Shown here: positions 55,018 to 64,000 of the stretch, in pieces
Layout of the letters: each line of letters begins with the position of its first letter
Numbering within the stretch: the stretch's first letter is position 1
The notes under the pieces: generated by a model
Database searches by the model: none
Told to the model about the DNA's origin: nothing
Seen by the model: the letters and a program-made list of their open reading frames with translations, nothing else
Made by a program: the position numbers and the translations under genes
Assembly (NCBI GenBank): GCA_021018995.1
Contig: CM037598.1
Location: forward strand, 73,612,671-73,676,670
Direction of reading: 5' to 3'
Length of the DNA: 64,000 bases
Origin: Chloranthus sessilifolius
Lineage: Eukaryota; Streptophyta; Magnoliopsida; Chloranthales; Chloranthaceae

Positions 55018-55026
55018 TATAAATAG
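55018..55026 (+). promoter_or_regulatory. TATA box of LTR C'
   Basis: TATAAATAG preceded by CTTTTCC and followed by a C-rich stretch is a canonical plant TATA box. The transcription start would be about 30 bp downstream. Confidence 0.75.
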
Positions 55027-55758
55027 AGCCCCCCTCCCCTTGGTTTAAGGGTTGAAAATTTTACTTAAGAGAGAAAGAGCTCAAAGTGAGAAGTTCTTCC
55101 TCCCTTTTGTGCACTATTTCATCCAAATTCCAGAATTCCAAAACCTCATTTAAAGCTTGTTCTTGCATCCAAAACCCTTAGCCTAGGTGTGTGTGATCCC
55201 CTAGCCTCCATCCCCTACCTCTTAGCTTTAAGTCCTAAGAGTTAGAACCCCATTTTCCACTATACAAAGCCTTCAAGAGCTCATTAAAGCAAGTCACGCA
55301 AGGCTCCTCTACGATGCTACAAGGGCCCGAGGGCTCTGGCTCTCCCCTTTCTTCTCCTATCTCTTTCTAGCTCCCTCCATCCTCTCATTTGTGTTGTTAC
55401 GCCGCCGAATTTTTGGTAGGAACGGAGGGGCACAAATAGGATTGGAGGCCCATTTGGGCAAGAGGGAATCATTTTCTTGTCTTTTACATCATTTTATTTT
55501 TGGCCATTAGTAGAGACCGCGTTAAGCGGGTTGATCGGGTGTCTAACACCTTCCCGATCGATAACCGAAGCCCCTACCCAAGAGCCTTTGGTGTGGACCA
55601 GATTCAGAGTCATATTTTTAGCACTTAGGTGCTCATAAAAATGAACTAGGTATCTCGGGACACCGAAAGCTCAGGGTGGCGACTCCATTTTTATTTTTAT
55701 TTTCGTTAGAGAGCGCATCGTCGCGACGGGATCGTCAAAAATCCCACGGTTGCACAGA

Positions 55759-55776
55759 TGGCGACTCCGCTGGGGA
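55759..55776 (+). promoter_or_regulatory. primer-binding site of element C'
   Basis: TGGCGACTCCGCTGGGGA is the standard Tat/Ogre primer-binding site, two bases after the LTR. It is usually assigned to a tRNA-Arg. Confidence 0.85.
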
Positions 55777-57048
55777 TTTTCTTGTAGAGCTTCCCCATGA
55801 ACTTGGCCTTGTTTTTTTTTTATTTTTACTAACATGTTATTGCTATTTTTTTAGTGTATTTTTCCTTTTTTACTCACCCCTCCGATTAAGTCGCTTTACT
55901 TACCCCTACTTTTCCGTCATTTATGAGCCTTAGCCGATTGGCGGGCCTACTTGTGCACTCATATTCTATCAGTTGATGCCGGCCCGCAGTGGCGGCACGG
56001 GATCATCACCCTCGGTCTTTGTACTAAAGGAAACTTCCAAAAAAAAAGAAAAGCTTTGAAAAAACTTAAAATTGAACTAAGTTAGGGAGCTTAATCAATC
56101 TATTTTTGCGGGTTAGATTTTAAAGGGGTTGGATTAGGCAAACATATAAACACCCGGGTCTTAGTATGGCAGTAGCCCTTAGTGGTGATGATCCAGAAAA
56201 GTCCCAGCCCACCTAGTATCTGAGAAGGCGCTCGCGCCGGAGGTATATCGGGTGGGTTCCCATTCCGAAGCTTAAAACCCTTGGGGAGCACGCTAGCGAG
56301 TTATACCGGACTCAATCCTTTAGGCATCAATGAGGAGCGGATCGAACATTAAAAAACAACTCAGTTCCCGGAAGCCTAGCTTCCCCAAAAGCCAAAAAAG
56401 AGACTCATTTCGGGTGTTGGTGGCTGTTGTCAAACACTCTGGAGCATCAGATTTTTGGCTGGCGCATGTATTAGTTGCGCCAGCACAAAAGTATGGAATT
56501 TATAATTGGCGCAACTAATAGTTGCGCCAGCTTTAAACTCCCCTTTTTTACCTTGGCGCAACTATTGGTTGCGCCAGTGTAAAAAACCTGCCCTGCCACC
56601 TTGGCGTGGGTAATAGTTGTGCCAGGTCTGCCTGACAGCCCCCCAGCCCGAATCTATGGCCTTTCCACCTCCCGAGTTCCCCGATCAGTGCGCTTAGTGC
56701 CTGGTTTAGGCCCCGCCATCTCCAACACCTAATACGCCCCCGCCGGTCAAAAGAGGGCAACTTCTTTTTGGCTCATTCCGGGAGATCGGGTTATTTGCCT
56801 CGTTTTTCGTGCCTTCAATAGATCGACGGTTCTCCTTCAATTCTTCCGAAGTGCATCGGGATCGTCGCTGCGAGTCTTGAATCAAGGTATGAGGGCCACC
56901 TGAAAAGGGAATTCCAAGGCCTCGGAACCTTTGCTTTTTATAAACTTTTTTTCAAAAAAATTCAATTCAAAAATATATATATATATAATCAAAAACCCAA
57001 AAAGATATAGTTTGTGGTGCCGGCACAACGACATCATCTTGCCCTCCG
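55777..57048 (+). other. leader of element C' with four palindromes
   Basis: Non-coding sequence. Palindromes lie at 56,458-56,484, 56,507-56,529 (perfect; arms TGGCGCAACTA / TAGTTGCGCCA), 56,554-56,576 and 56,602-56,624. The first reads TGGCGCATGTA on the left arm and TAGTTGCGCCA on the right, intermediate between the LTR form and the form at 16,727. The leader aligns with 28,671-29,980 of element C in reverse. Confidence 0.8.
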
Positions 57049-58926
57049 TTGTCCCGTAGGGGAAGAAGGAGGAAGGTTTTTGGGCCTTATCCAAGGCATC
57101 CTTATCCAACCCGCTCCCGTAGAATGTCGTGGGTAGTGGACCCGGCTTACGCCGATCCCGACTCATCCCCACCACACTCTCCAACCCACTCCCAATCGGG
57201 AGAAGTCTTCTCCACCATCCCCCTCACCCAACCCTCTTTTACCGTTACCGGCCCATTTGGCGCCCCCATATTCCCATCCACAACCCCGCAAAATACCCAA
57301 AATCCACCCCCCCCCCATTCTCCATCTTTTACCCAACCCATGTCCATACCCAATCCAACACATTTCCCATCCACATCCATGCCCCAATTCCCACCATCCC
57401 CCTATAGACCCGATCCACCCGCGTTCACATACACCACCTCCACCTTATATAATCCCCCACAAACCCACGCATCTACCCAAGTCATGCCCATTTTTACCGG
57501 GGCCATGCCCGGTTTTTTCCAAACATCCACACCCCACCAACCATCACCCTTAAACATCCCTAATCTTTCCTCATCCTTTACCCTACCTCAACTCTCCAAT
57601 CCACCCCATTCCTTTAATCCATCATCTACCATGGCCATACCCAATTTCCCCCCTACATCCACCCCATCTATACCCAATCATCCATTAAACCCACCATCCA
57701 CATCCGATCCCCCTTCCATGGCCATGATGGAGGAAATGCTTCAAGCCTACTCCTCATGGAAGGCTTCCCAAGTCACCTCTCCTCCACACCCCACATCCAT
57801 GAACCCCTCCCATACTCTAGCCAATCTCCATGCCTCACTCCCCCATGACCCCCATCAACCTCCCATAATCCACACCATCCAATACCCCATCACCCACTGC
57901 AATTTTCATCAGGATCCGGGTCACTCTACTGATCGCTACTTCCCCTTGAAGCACGCGATCCAAGATTTGATCGATGCCGAGAAAATCATTCCCCCTGCAC
58001 CTTCTCAACATGCCAATATTCATCAAGTGCCACTACCCCCACATCCCACCGGAGGAGCAGGTCCCAGACTCACCATCGGAATGATAGAAGATGAGGAGGA
58101 GTTTGAATTTAACCCATCCGATTATATCAGTGATCGGGAGAGCTATGTAACACCGCTGTTAAGAAACATTGAGGAAAGGAATATCGGGGTTGTTGAGCCC
58201 CTGAATTTTTCGAATTATTTCCCCAGCCCGACTCCGCAAGTCGAACCATTGGATCTCAGGGCGTATTTTCCATCCACCACACCCGTCAATTATGTGAATA
58301 TTAATGCATACTAACCATACACCACAAATTATCCGATGAGTCAACAAGCCCCCACTCCTATGCCCGCACCCACCAACTACCAATGGCCGGCACCCGCCCC
58401 ATTCCAACTATCGCCATATACCACAACCCCCATCAACTACCCCATAAACCCCCAAGCCCCCAATCCAACACCTGCACCCCTCAGTTATCAAAGGCCTGTG
58501 CCCATGCCATCATCCCCAATTCAGCCACCAACAAGCCCCATCACCCCGGTCAACTACCTGATGGCCCATCAGACCCCTCATATGCCATCAACATCCACCG
58601 GCTATCAATGGCCTACTTTTACCTCCTTCCCTCCGGTGCCACCACACCCAAGATTCACAACCCCCATTTGGCCTAATCTTTCCACCCAACCACCCACTAC
58701 CACTGAGGTGAATCAAGTATTGCCCCCACCTCCTGAGCCGACAATACAAGTGCCTCAAGTACCAGCAGTCATACCTTTTCAACTCTCGGGACCAACCTAT
58801 GATCCTCATCAGGTCCCACTAAGCTACGAACAAACAGATGTCAATGCCGGCAGTAGCAACAGAGAATGGGCAGTAGATTTTGTTACTAGGTCTGAGAGGA
58901 TATCAGCGACGAAGTACCAACAATGA
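57049..58926 (+). pseudogene. Pro-rich gag of element C', capsid core deleted
   Basis: A 421-codon open stretch (57,049-58,314) and a further 196 codons in the same frame (58,336-58,926) are separated by a single TAA at 58,312. The open frame begins at a TTG; the true start is unclear. It starts SRRGRRRKVFGPYPRHPYPT, continues with about 250 Pro/Ser/Thr-rich residues, then jumps at IQYPITH to CNFHQDPGHSTDRYFPLKHA, the knuckle region. The knuckle has Tyr in place of its last Cys. The capsid core present in element C (26,554-27,153) and the QGPMAQ repeat are both missing without loss of frame. The tail repeats YFPSPTPQVEPLDLRAYFPS. Confidence 0.75.
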
Positions 58927-58961
58927 CATAAGCCCAACCCGAAGGGAAGAAAGACAGCGCG

Positions 58962-59470
58962 GTGAACCCCTTCGAGAAGATGAGTCGAGAACACATATTG
59001 GAGACTCAGCTGAAAAGAATGCCGGCCCATATCACTGTATGGGATCTACTGATGACGTCCCCACTCCATTTCCAAGCATTAATGGGGGCATTAAAGAATG
59101 CGCATGTATCGCTCCAGGTCAGCCCAGATGAAGTTGGGCAGATACTTGGGCAAGTGATGGCTCCGAATGCCATTTCATTTTCTGATGCGGATTTACCAGA
59201 AGAAGGGTGTAGCCATTCCAAGTCTTTGAATATAACTGTTGAATTTGGAAACATGGTCATTCCCTTAGTACTAATTGATAGTGGGTCAGCATTAACTATT
59301 TGCCCGCTGAGAACCGCCACCAAGATAGGGGTCGATCCTTGCATGTTAAGGCCCACCAAAACTAGCGTAAGAGGGTTTGACAATACCAGGAGAGAAATAA
59401 TGGGAGAAGTTGATCTTGAGCTGTTGATAGGGCCAATGACCTTTTCCATCTTGTTTCAAGTCATAGATAT
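58962..59470 (+). pseudogene. protease of element C', cut by Athila E
   Basis: The frame runs from HITVWDLLMTSPLHFQALMG through the active site LVLIDSGSALTICPL (D-S-G) and GFDNTRREIMGEVDLELLIG to FSILFQVIDI. There the Athila E LTR starts, so the LLGRPW flap end is missing. The last codons and stop (DK, TAG) come from the LTR. A frameshift separates this piece from the upstream gag frame (58,926-58,962). Confidence 0.85.
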
Positions 59471-61341
59471 TGATAAGTAGTGAAAAATACCATTTTTCAC
59501 CCCTAAACATGAGCCTTGAAAGACCCTTGAGAGGACTAAATAAGTGCTTTAGTGTTCATATTGCAGCTAACCAAAAAGACAGGTCCAAATCCGAAAACCA
59601 TCCTAAAATGATCAAAAAGCTGACAACGCATGTCAAGCTCAAAGAGGGAGTGAAGAAATAGCCTCAGCAATGGCTAAAAAGGTCCTAAAAGAGCAAGAAA
59701 AGACCTGAAGAAGAAGAAGGATCCATTCGCAAAGAAGAATGGAAGCTAAAAGTCAATTCGCAAAGAACTTCTACTATTCGCAAAGAACCTTGAACTTTGC
59801 GAAAAGAAGAAAACACTCCTCGAATAGAAGAATGACGTTTGCGAAAAGAAGAAAACACTCTACGAAAAGAAGAAGTCGCTTTGCGAAAAAGATCTCCACG
59901 AAGCCAAAATGCTTTGCGAAAAGATCTCCTGAAGCCAAAATGCTTTGCGAAGAAGCTTGGAGCCAAACTACTTTGCTTGAAAAAGCCCTTAAACTATAGA
60001 AATGGCATTACGGGGATTTGCGGCTCGTCCAAGGTATTTCAGGAAACTTTGCACCCGCCCCAATGCATTTTAAAACCCAAGGACATTCCGGAAGACTCTG
60101 AGCACAAACCAAAGGCATATTCCACCCCACGTGAACACCCAAAGATGAAATTACTTGGCGGGAACTTCTAGAAGCTCAAACAGATTTTTGAATTACATAA
60201 CGAAATTGATGCCTCTGTTTCTGATTGGTGAACGGATCAAGCATTTCGATTGGCGAGCAGATGGATCCCGTGCTCGACTCTATTGGTTGATCTGAGATCT
60301 ATCCAATTGATTGGGTGATACACATCTGAGCTGGCATAGGGAAAACTATAAGGAGACGAACCATTTGCCCACCTTGGGGATCCAGATTTTAGAGTTTTCG
60401 TCTCTGTTTCCCTCATTCCGGTGAGATAGCTTATCTGAACCCCCGGTGATCGCTTCTTGTAGTTTACCTTTGAGAGCCATTGTGAGTGATTTGTACTTCA
60501 AGTTCGGATTCAAGGCGTAAATCGAGGGCTCTCTAAAGCTCGGCTCGTAAGTCGAGGGCTCTCTAAAGCCGTGCTATCTGTAATTAACGTTGGATTTTAA
60601 AAGGTTCTTTGTAATTTGTGTCTTCTCCATTGGAGTCATGTCGAGGGTTCTTATTGTTCACCTTAGTGCATTAGACTTCTTTAGATTCACTCATCTTTGC
60701 ATCCAACTTCCTTAATTCATCATCCCTGCGAATTAGCGTTGGTAACCTAATTCAAAGATTTACTGATGTTCATGTTGAACTAAAGAATAGGTCAACAACT
60801 ATTGGATGATCTGTGACCATTTAAGTGATGATCATAACCATAAGTCTAAACCTATTCCTTAATTCGGATTTATTTCTCTTACATACATCTTTGGTAGCCG
60901 ATGAAGATTGAATCAACTCTATTTGAACTGATTCTCCATTAAAATTCAAAGGCTAAAGTACATGAAGCTATTATTTCTCCATTTGTCTTATTTTAACACC
61001 TTCCCCAACTTGATCTGGATCATGTAGTTAGTTCTTTTCTTTATTTGCTTTTAGTTAAATGTGACAAAAACCCAACACTCTCTTTTATCTATTCTTTATT
61101 TTAGATAATTATAGAGCCGATCTCGTAGCAAAGATCTGGAGGTCTATCTCATATTTCGACAAATTCTTCTATACTTACTTTTAAAACTTGCTACAATTGG
61201 CCACGATCTTGCGGGCTATTGTTAGCCCTCAATGTCTTGATATCCCTTTCATAATTTAACATCCATATAACCTAGCATTCTTTAATTCTTTAATTTTTGA
61301 TTCATAATACACATAAAAAAGGCACATGTGGAGCGACAACA
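59471..61341 (+). repeat. 5' LTR of Athila E (about 1,870 bp)
   Basis: The left edge is TGATAAG, the right edge GCGACAACA, six bases before the PBS. U3 holds TTCGCAAAG / CTTTGCGAA repeats (59,726-59,951). A TATA-like TATAAGGA lies at 60,347. A 31-bp tandem duplication with CGAGGGCTCTCTAAAGC is at about 60,515-60,577. Small frames at 59,739-60,171 are repeat-driven. Confidence 0.8.
59726..59951. repeat. inverted clusters of TTCGCAAAG and CTTTGCGAA in LTR E
   Basis: TTCGCAAAG occurs at 59,726, 59,757 and 59,777. Its reverse complement CTTTGCGAA occurs at 59,795, 59,879, 59,912 and 59,943, with TTTGCGAA at 59,838. Spacer phrases such as AAAGATCTCCNNGAAGCC are duplicated. The first group could pair with the second to form a long hairpin. 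Confidence 0.85.
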
Positions 61342-61347
61342 TGTTTT

Positions 61348-61365
61348 TGGCGCCGTTGCCGGGGA
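61348..61365 (+). promoter_or_regulatory. primer-binding site of Athila E
   Basis: TGGCGCCGTTGCCGGGGA is the well-known Athila primer-binding site, matching the 3' end of tRNA-Asp. Confidence 0.92.
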
Positions 61366-63577
61366 AGATTGTTCTAAAATAGTTAGACCTATGATTATTT
61401 TCATTAATTTTGAAATTTTGCTTTAAACGCACTTTGCATTCCAAGTGCTTGATTAAATGTCTCTGACTGATTTTGTATAGAAACACTTTTCTTCTGCAGA
61501 AATTTTATTTTATTTTATTTTTTTATATTTTTACGAGTTTTTATTCTTTTGCCTTCTAGTTATTTGAATAAATCTGCTGCCACTCTTTTGTCTTTTGTCA
61601 AATTTGGGCGTGCTTTGAGTTTTTCTTTTATTTTGTCAATACTTGAATAAGGTATCTGCGCAGCTTTTGGATGTTTGCGGATCTGGCGATCAACAAGGAG
61701 CATCTGGACCAAAGTGGAGCAGATCTGCTTGAGTTTGCATCCTTCTCCTTTGCATTCATTTTCTATTTTAAATTCTTGAGAACGTGATTCTGCTTTGTGT
61801 TTAATGTTTGTTTTGATTATAATTTCTTACATCTTTTAGGCATCTTGATTTTTTTTACAAAACCAAATACAAAATAAAAGAAGTGAAAACACAAATAGAA
61901 AATCTACGAGTTGTTTCTCATTATTTTAGCGGTAGTAAATAAGGGCTCTTGTTGAGCCGCTGATCAAAACAAGTAAAAAAAAAAAAAAAATTATAATAAA
62001 AAATAGAAAATTATAAAAACAATATAGATATCTTCCGGATGGGCTGTTTTTCCATTTGCATCCACTTTTCCCATCTGGACCTACTGAGATCATTTTTTTT
62101 TTAGGAATCATGTAGGATAATGAGTAGTGAATCATAGGCTGTTTTGAATATTCAATGGACCCACTAATTTTATTTTCCTTGAGATTTCTTCATCATAAAG
62201 GGGTCTCTGTGTGTGAACCTGTTTTTTAATATGTGCTCCCATGCTTCATTATTTCTTTTTCATACACATCATCAACAAAGGGTCAATCTTATGAATCTTG
62301 CTTTTCGTATTCACCTTTAATCATTTTTATAATCACTTAGATTCATAAGTATCTCAGCTTTTGGGTTTGTTTCTTTGGGCTTAGGATATATCATTTGGCA
62401 TTAGATTTTCTGTTTTAGAATTTTAGTTTCAAATTCTGTTTTAGATCGTGATTTTTTTTCTTTCTTAGGTTAATGTGTCCTCGTTTTCTTGATTTTCATC
62501 ATTTTTCTGAGTATAGTTAGTTTATAACTTTGTTTTCCTATTTTGCATTCACAAATTCAGTTTTGTATCAACACTTTTCTTTTCTTTTTTAACTTTGTAT
62601 TCATTCCCTTACCTTGCTTTTGTTTCTCATTATTAGCATTAGTTTCCTTTCATTTGCATAGTAATCCTTCTATTTGTTAGATTTTATTTAGCAATTCTAG
62701 CATTGTTTTGTTGATTTTTCTTGCATTTGTATATCATGTTTTCCTTTTCCTTGCTCATATCTTGATTTTACATTTTTATTTTTCTGCATATAGTTTAGAT
62801 TTTTTTTTTCATTCTTAGTTTTTCTTTCTTCTTTTACCCTCGCTGCCCCTAGTCTCTCATTGTCTAGAACATTGAGGACAATGTTCATCTTAGGTTTGGG
62901 GATCCTTGAGAAAGAAGGAAAAGGAGATCAAATTCAAAGGAGTCTGCTTTGTGCAAGGCACTCTGTGATCATCAAGTTCTCTCTCTTGGAGACTGCTCCT
63001 CTCCCTCTTCCACAAGTTACCAAAGGTACCTTTCTTTGCCCTCTTTTCTCATTACAATTGGAACTCAAACAGCTCCCAAAAATCTGAAATATGTATTTTT
63101 GGGAGATCATCAAACACTACATGATTATTTCTTCCTCCCTTACAAAGGAGCAAGAAGAGGCTGTTGGTAGTTCTAAAAACAAGACAAGAAAGCAATTATT
63201 GGACCATTCTTTGATTTAGGAGGACTAAACCCAATTTGTATGCATGCATTTGTTTCTGTTGCTTCTTAGTTTTTTGCTTCTTAGTTTTCTTTTCTAATTT
63301 TTTCTTTTCTTTCGGTTTGCTTTTCATAAATTCTACCATTTTGATCTGTAGTGAGCTTGCTATTTTCTTTGTTTTTCCCTTACAACAACAAGTGAGGACA
63401 CGATTCCTCACACGTTTCCCCAATTTCAGGTTGTTACTCACTTATTGGGAATTAAATCGAAGATTACTTTCTCCACACGCATGCCTAATGCTACTTAATG
63501 ACCCACGCCGATTCTGGGCCATGAGCATTACCAATGCCCCCCATTCAAGTCCCACCCTTTGGCTTCCCCACCTTACC
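61366..63577 (+). other. non-coding interior of Athila E with internal PPT-like motif
   Basis: This is T-rich sequence without a supported gene. The motif ATTGAGGACAATG ... TCTTAGGTTTGGGG lies at 62,871-62,902, matching Athila-1 (32,701-32,740, minus) and D (51,447-51,490, minus). Frames at 62,860-63,586 have no domain and are short. Confidence 0.55.
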
Positions 63578-63586
63578 TATAAATAA
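63578..63586 (+). promoter_or_regulatory. TATA-like box in Athila E interior
   Basis: CTATAAATAACC stands 45 bp before the ATG at 63,631, in a C/A-rich stretch unlike the T-rich surroundings. It could be an internal promoter. Confidence 0.4.
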
Positions 63587-63630
63587 CCAACCTCTACCAA
63601 ATTCCCCACATCTTTCCCCACCCTTCCAAA

Positions 63631-63858
63631 ATGGCCGGACCAAGCCAATAAGCCACCACCGCTTTTACCCCATGTGGTTGGACCCCACCACCAGAAGGTG
63701 CGGATCCGCTCCAGCCCCTCTGGGACGAATTTGAAGAGGTCCTCGCGATTTTGGCCAAAGAAAAGGAGGCCCAACTCCGGCCTCCTCGGAAAAAACAAAA
63801 AATCAACCCTTCCACTTCCACCCTCCACCTTCCACCCCTCCCTAAAAACACATCCTAA
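63631..63858 (+). pseudogene. small ORF with one early stop (75 codons), unknown
   Basis: The ATG at 63,631 reads MAGPSQ, a TAA at codon 7, then 68 more open codons: ATTAFTPCGWTPPPEGADPL, an acidic helix WDEFEEVLAILAKEKEAQL and a basic PPRKKQK run resembling a nuclear localisation signal. It ends at TAA (63,856-63,858). The TAA could be a CAA changed by C-to-T. It begins MAG, and ORF3 of Athila-1 begins MAD, so it might be an ORF3 remnant; similarity is too weak to be sure. Confidence 0.35.
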
Positions 63859-64000
63859 TTCATCTTTATTTTTTTTTTATTTTTTTTTATGTAAAATATT
63901 TCTAGTTAATAAACTTTACTTTCTCCCATTCTCCATGTCATTTTCTGCTTTTATTTTTTTCTTCTTATTGTTATTCTTTGCCTTGTTTCAATTTTTCCGG
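63859..64000. other. T-rich non-coding end of window
   Basis: Nothing recognised; T-rich sequence continuing the interior of Athila E. Confidence 0.4.

Larger units (their letters stand above)
54138..55756 (+). repeat. 5' LTR of element C' (1,619 bp)
   Basis: It starts TGTAGACACCAAAATTTGG and ends CACGGTTGCACA, two bases before the PBS. U3 has a run of CCCTTAGAAACC-like repeats (54,220-54,345) and three strong palindromes (54,528-54,646). The TATA box TATAAATAG is at 55,018-55,026. It aligns with 31,576-30,001 on the minus strand. Confidence 0.88.
54138..59470 (+). mobile_element. Tat-lineage element C' (same family as C), truncated by Athila E
   Basis: On the plus strand the order is 5' LTR (54,138-55,756), PBS (55,759-55,776), leader with palindromes, Pro-rich gag without capsid core (57,049-58,926) and protease (58,962-59,470). 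Athila E then interrupts it. Pol lies beyond E, outside the window. LTR, leader and gag match element C closely in order and wording. Compared with C it keeps perfect palindromes and a long open gag frame, so it looks younger. The five bases to its left are GCCCT. Confidence 0.85.
59471..64000 (+). mobile_element. Athila-lineage element E (5' LTR, PBS and non-coding interior)
   Basis: It begins TGATAAGTAGTGAAAAATACC at 59,471 within the protease of C', has an LTR to about 61,341 and the diagnostic Athila PBS at 61,348-61,365. The interior to the window end shows no gag or pol in 2.6 kb. It instead contains the PPT-like motif (62,871-62,902) that in other copies lies after pol. This suggests an internally deleted, non-autonomous copy. 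Five bases left of the LTR are GATAT; the right end is outside the window. Confidence 0.8.

Noticed and set aside
57129..57553. Overlapping plus and minus frames of 70-98 codons
   Set aside because: They are shadows of the Pro-rich gag frame that starts at 57,049.
61348..61365. tRNA-like sequence
   Set aside because: It is only an 18-nt primer-binding site, with no cloverleaf around it; the same holds for the sites at 55,759 and 29,981.

Overview
Nuclear repetitive DNA of a flowering plant. I find no intact host gene, no tRNA or rRNA gene and no CRISPR. Nearly all of the 64 kb is nested, decayed Ty3/Gypsy LTR retrotransposons of two non-chromodomain lineages. The Tat/Ogre-like elements have a G-patch after the protease, an extra RNase H, PBS sequences such as TGGCGACTCCGCTGGGGA and antisense extra ORFs. 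The Athila-like elements have a PBS TGGCGCCGTTGCCGGGGA and a third ORF after pol. Long LTRs, nested insertions and many TGA/TAG nonsense codons suggest old, methylated heterochromatin. The species cannot be told from the sequence.

Layout, left to right. (1) 1-13,019: Tat element A, minus strand: pol, protease and gag remnants, then its 5' LTR at 10,380-13,019; its 3' end lies outside the window. (2) 13,020-31,576: Tat element C, minus strand, interrupted by A: gag, protease, G-patch, RT, RNase H and integrase (28.7 to 20.2 kb), PBS at 29,981 and 5' LTR at 30,001-31,576. Downstream of integrase it carries two plus-strand (antisense) genes: a seven-exon plant-mobile-domain (PMD) gene (13,851-16,285) and a PMD/DUF7745-like ORF (16,965-18,487). 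(3) 31,577-about 40,075: Athila-1, minus strand, into which C inserted: env-like ORF3, integrase, RNase H, RT and a broken protease. (4) About 40,075-42,654: leader, PBS and LTR of Tat element B, a relative of A. (5) 42,702-48,168: plus-strand LTR-like unit F, with two promoter modules, a small ORF and an acidic ORF cut by the next insertion. (6) 48,169-54,137: Athila D, minus strand: 3' LTR, PPT and gag remnant. (7) 54,138-59,470: Tat element C', plus strand, same family as C, with a 5' LTR, PBS and a gag lacking the capsid core. (8) 59,471-64,000: Athila E, plus strand, inserted in the protease of C': 5' LTR, PBS and a long non-coding interior.

The most interesting signal is structural. The Tat LTRs carry several classes of short palindromes whose two arms change together. 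One is a 23-nt palindrome (arms TGGCGCAACTA / TAGTTGCGCCA) in the U3 and leader of C and C', and again in front of an antisense gene. Another is an array of alternating hairpins with the fixed loop ATTGTTTC in A and B. A third is a set of 19-mers such as CTCCTAATCCTATTAGGAG and CTCCTGGTACTACCAGGAG, and a fourth is about 30-nt GCGC-type inverted repeats close to TATA boxes. The paired changes suggest selection on structure or a process that regenerates palindromes.
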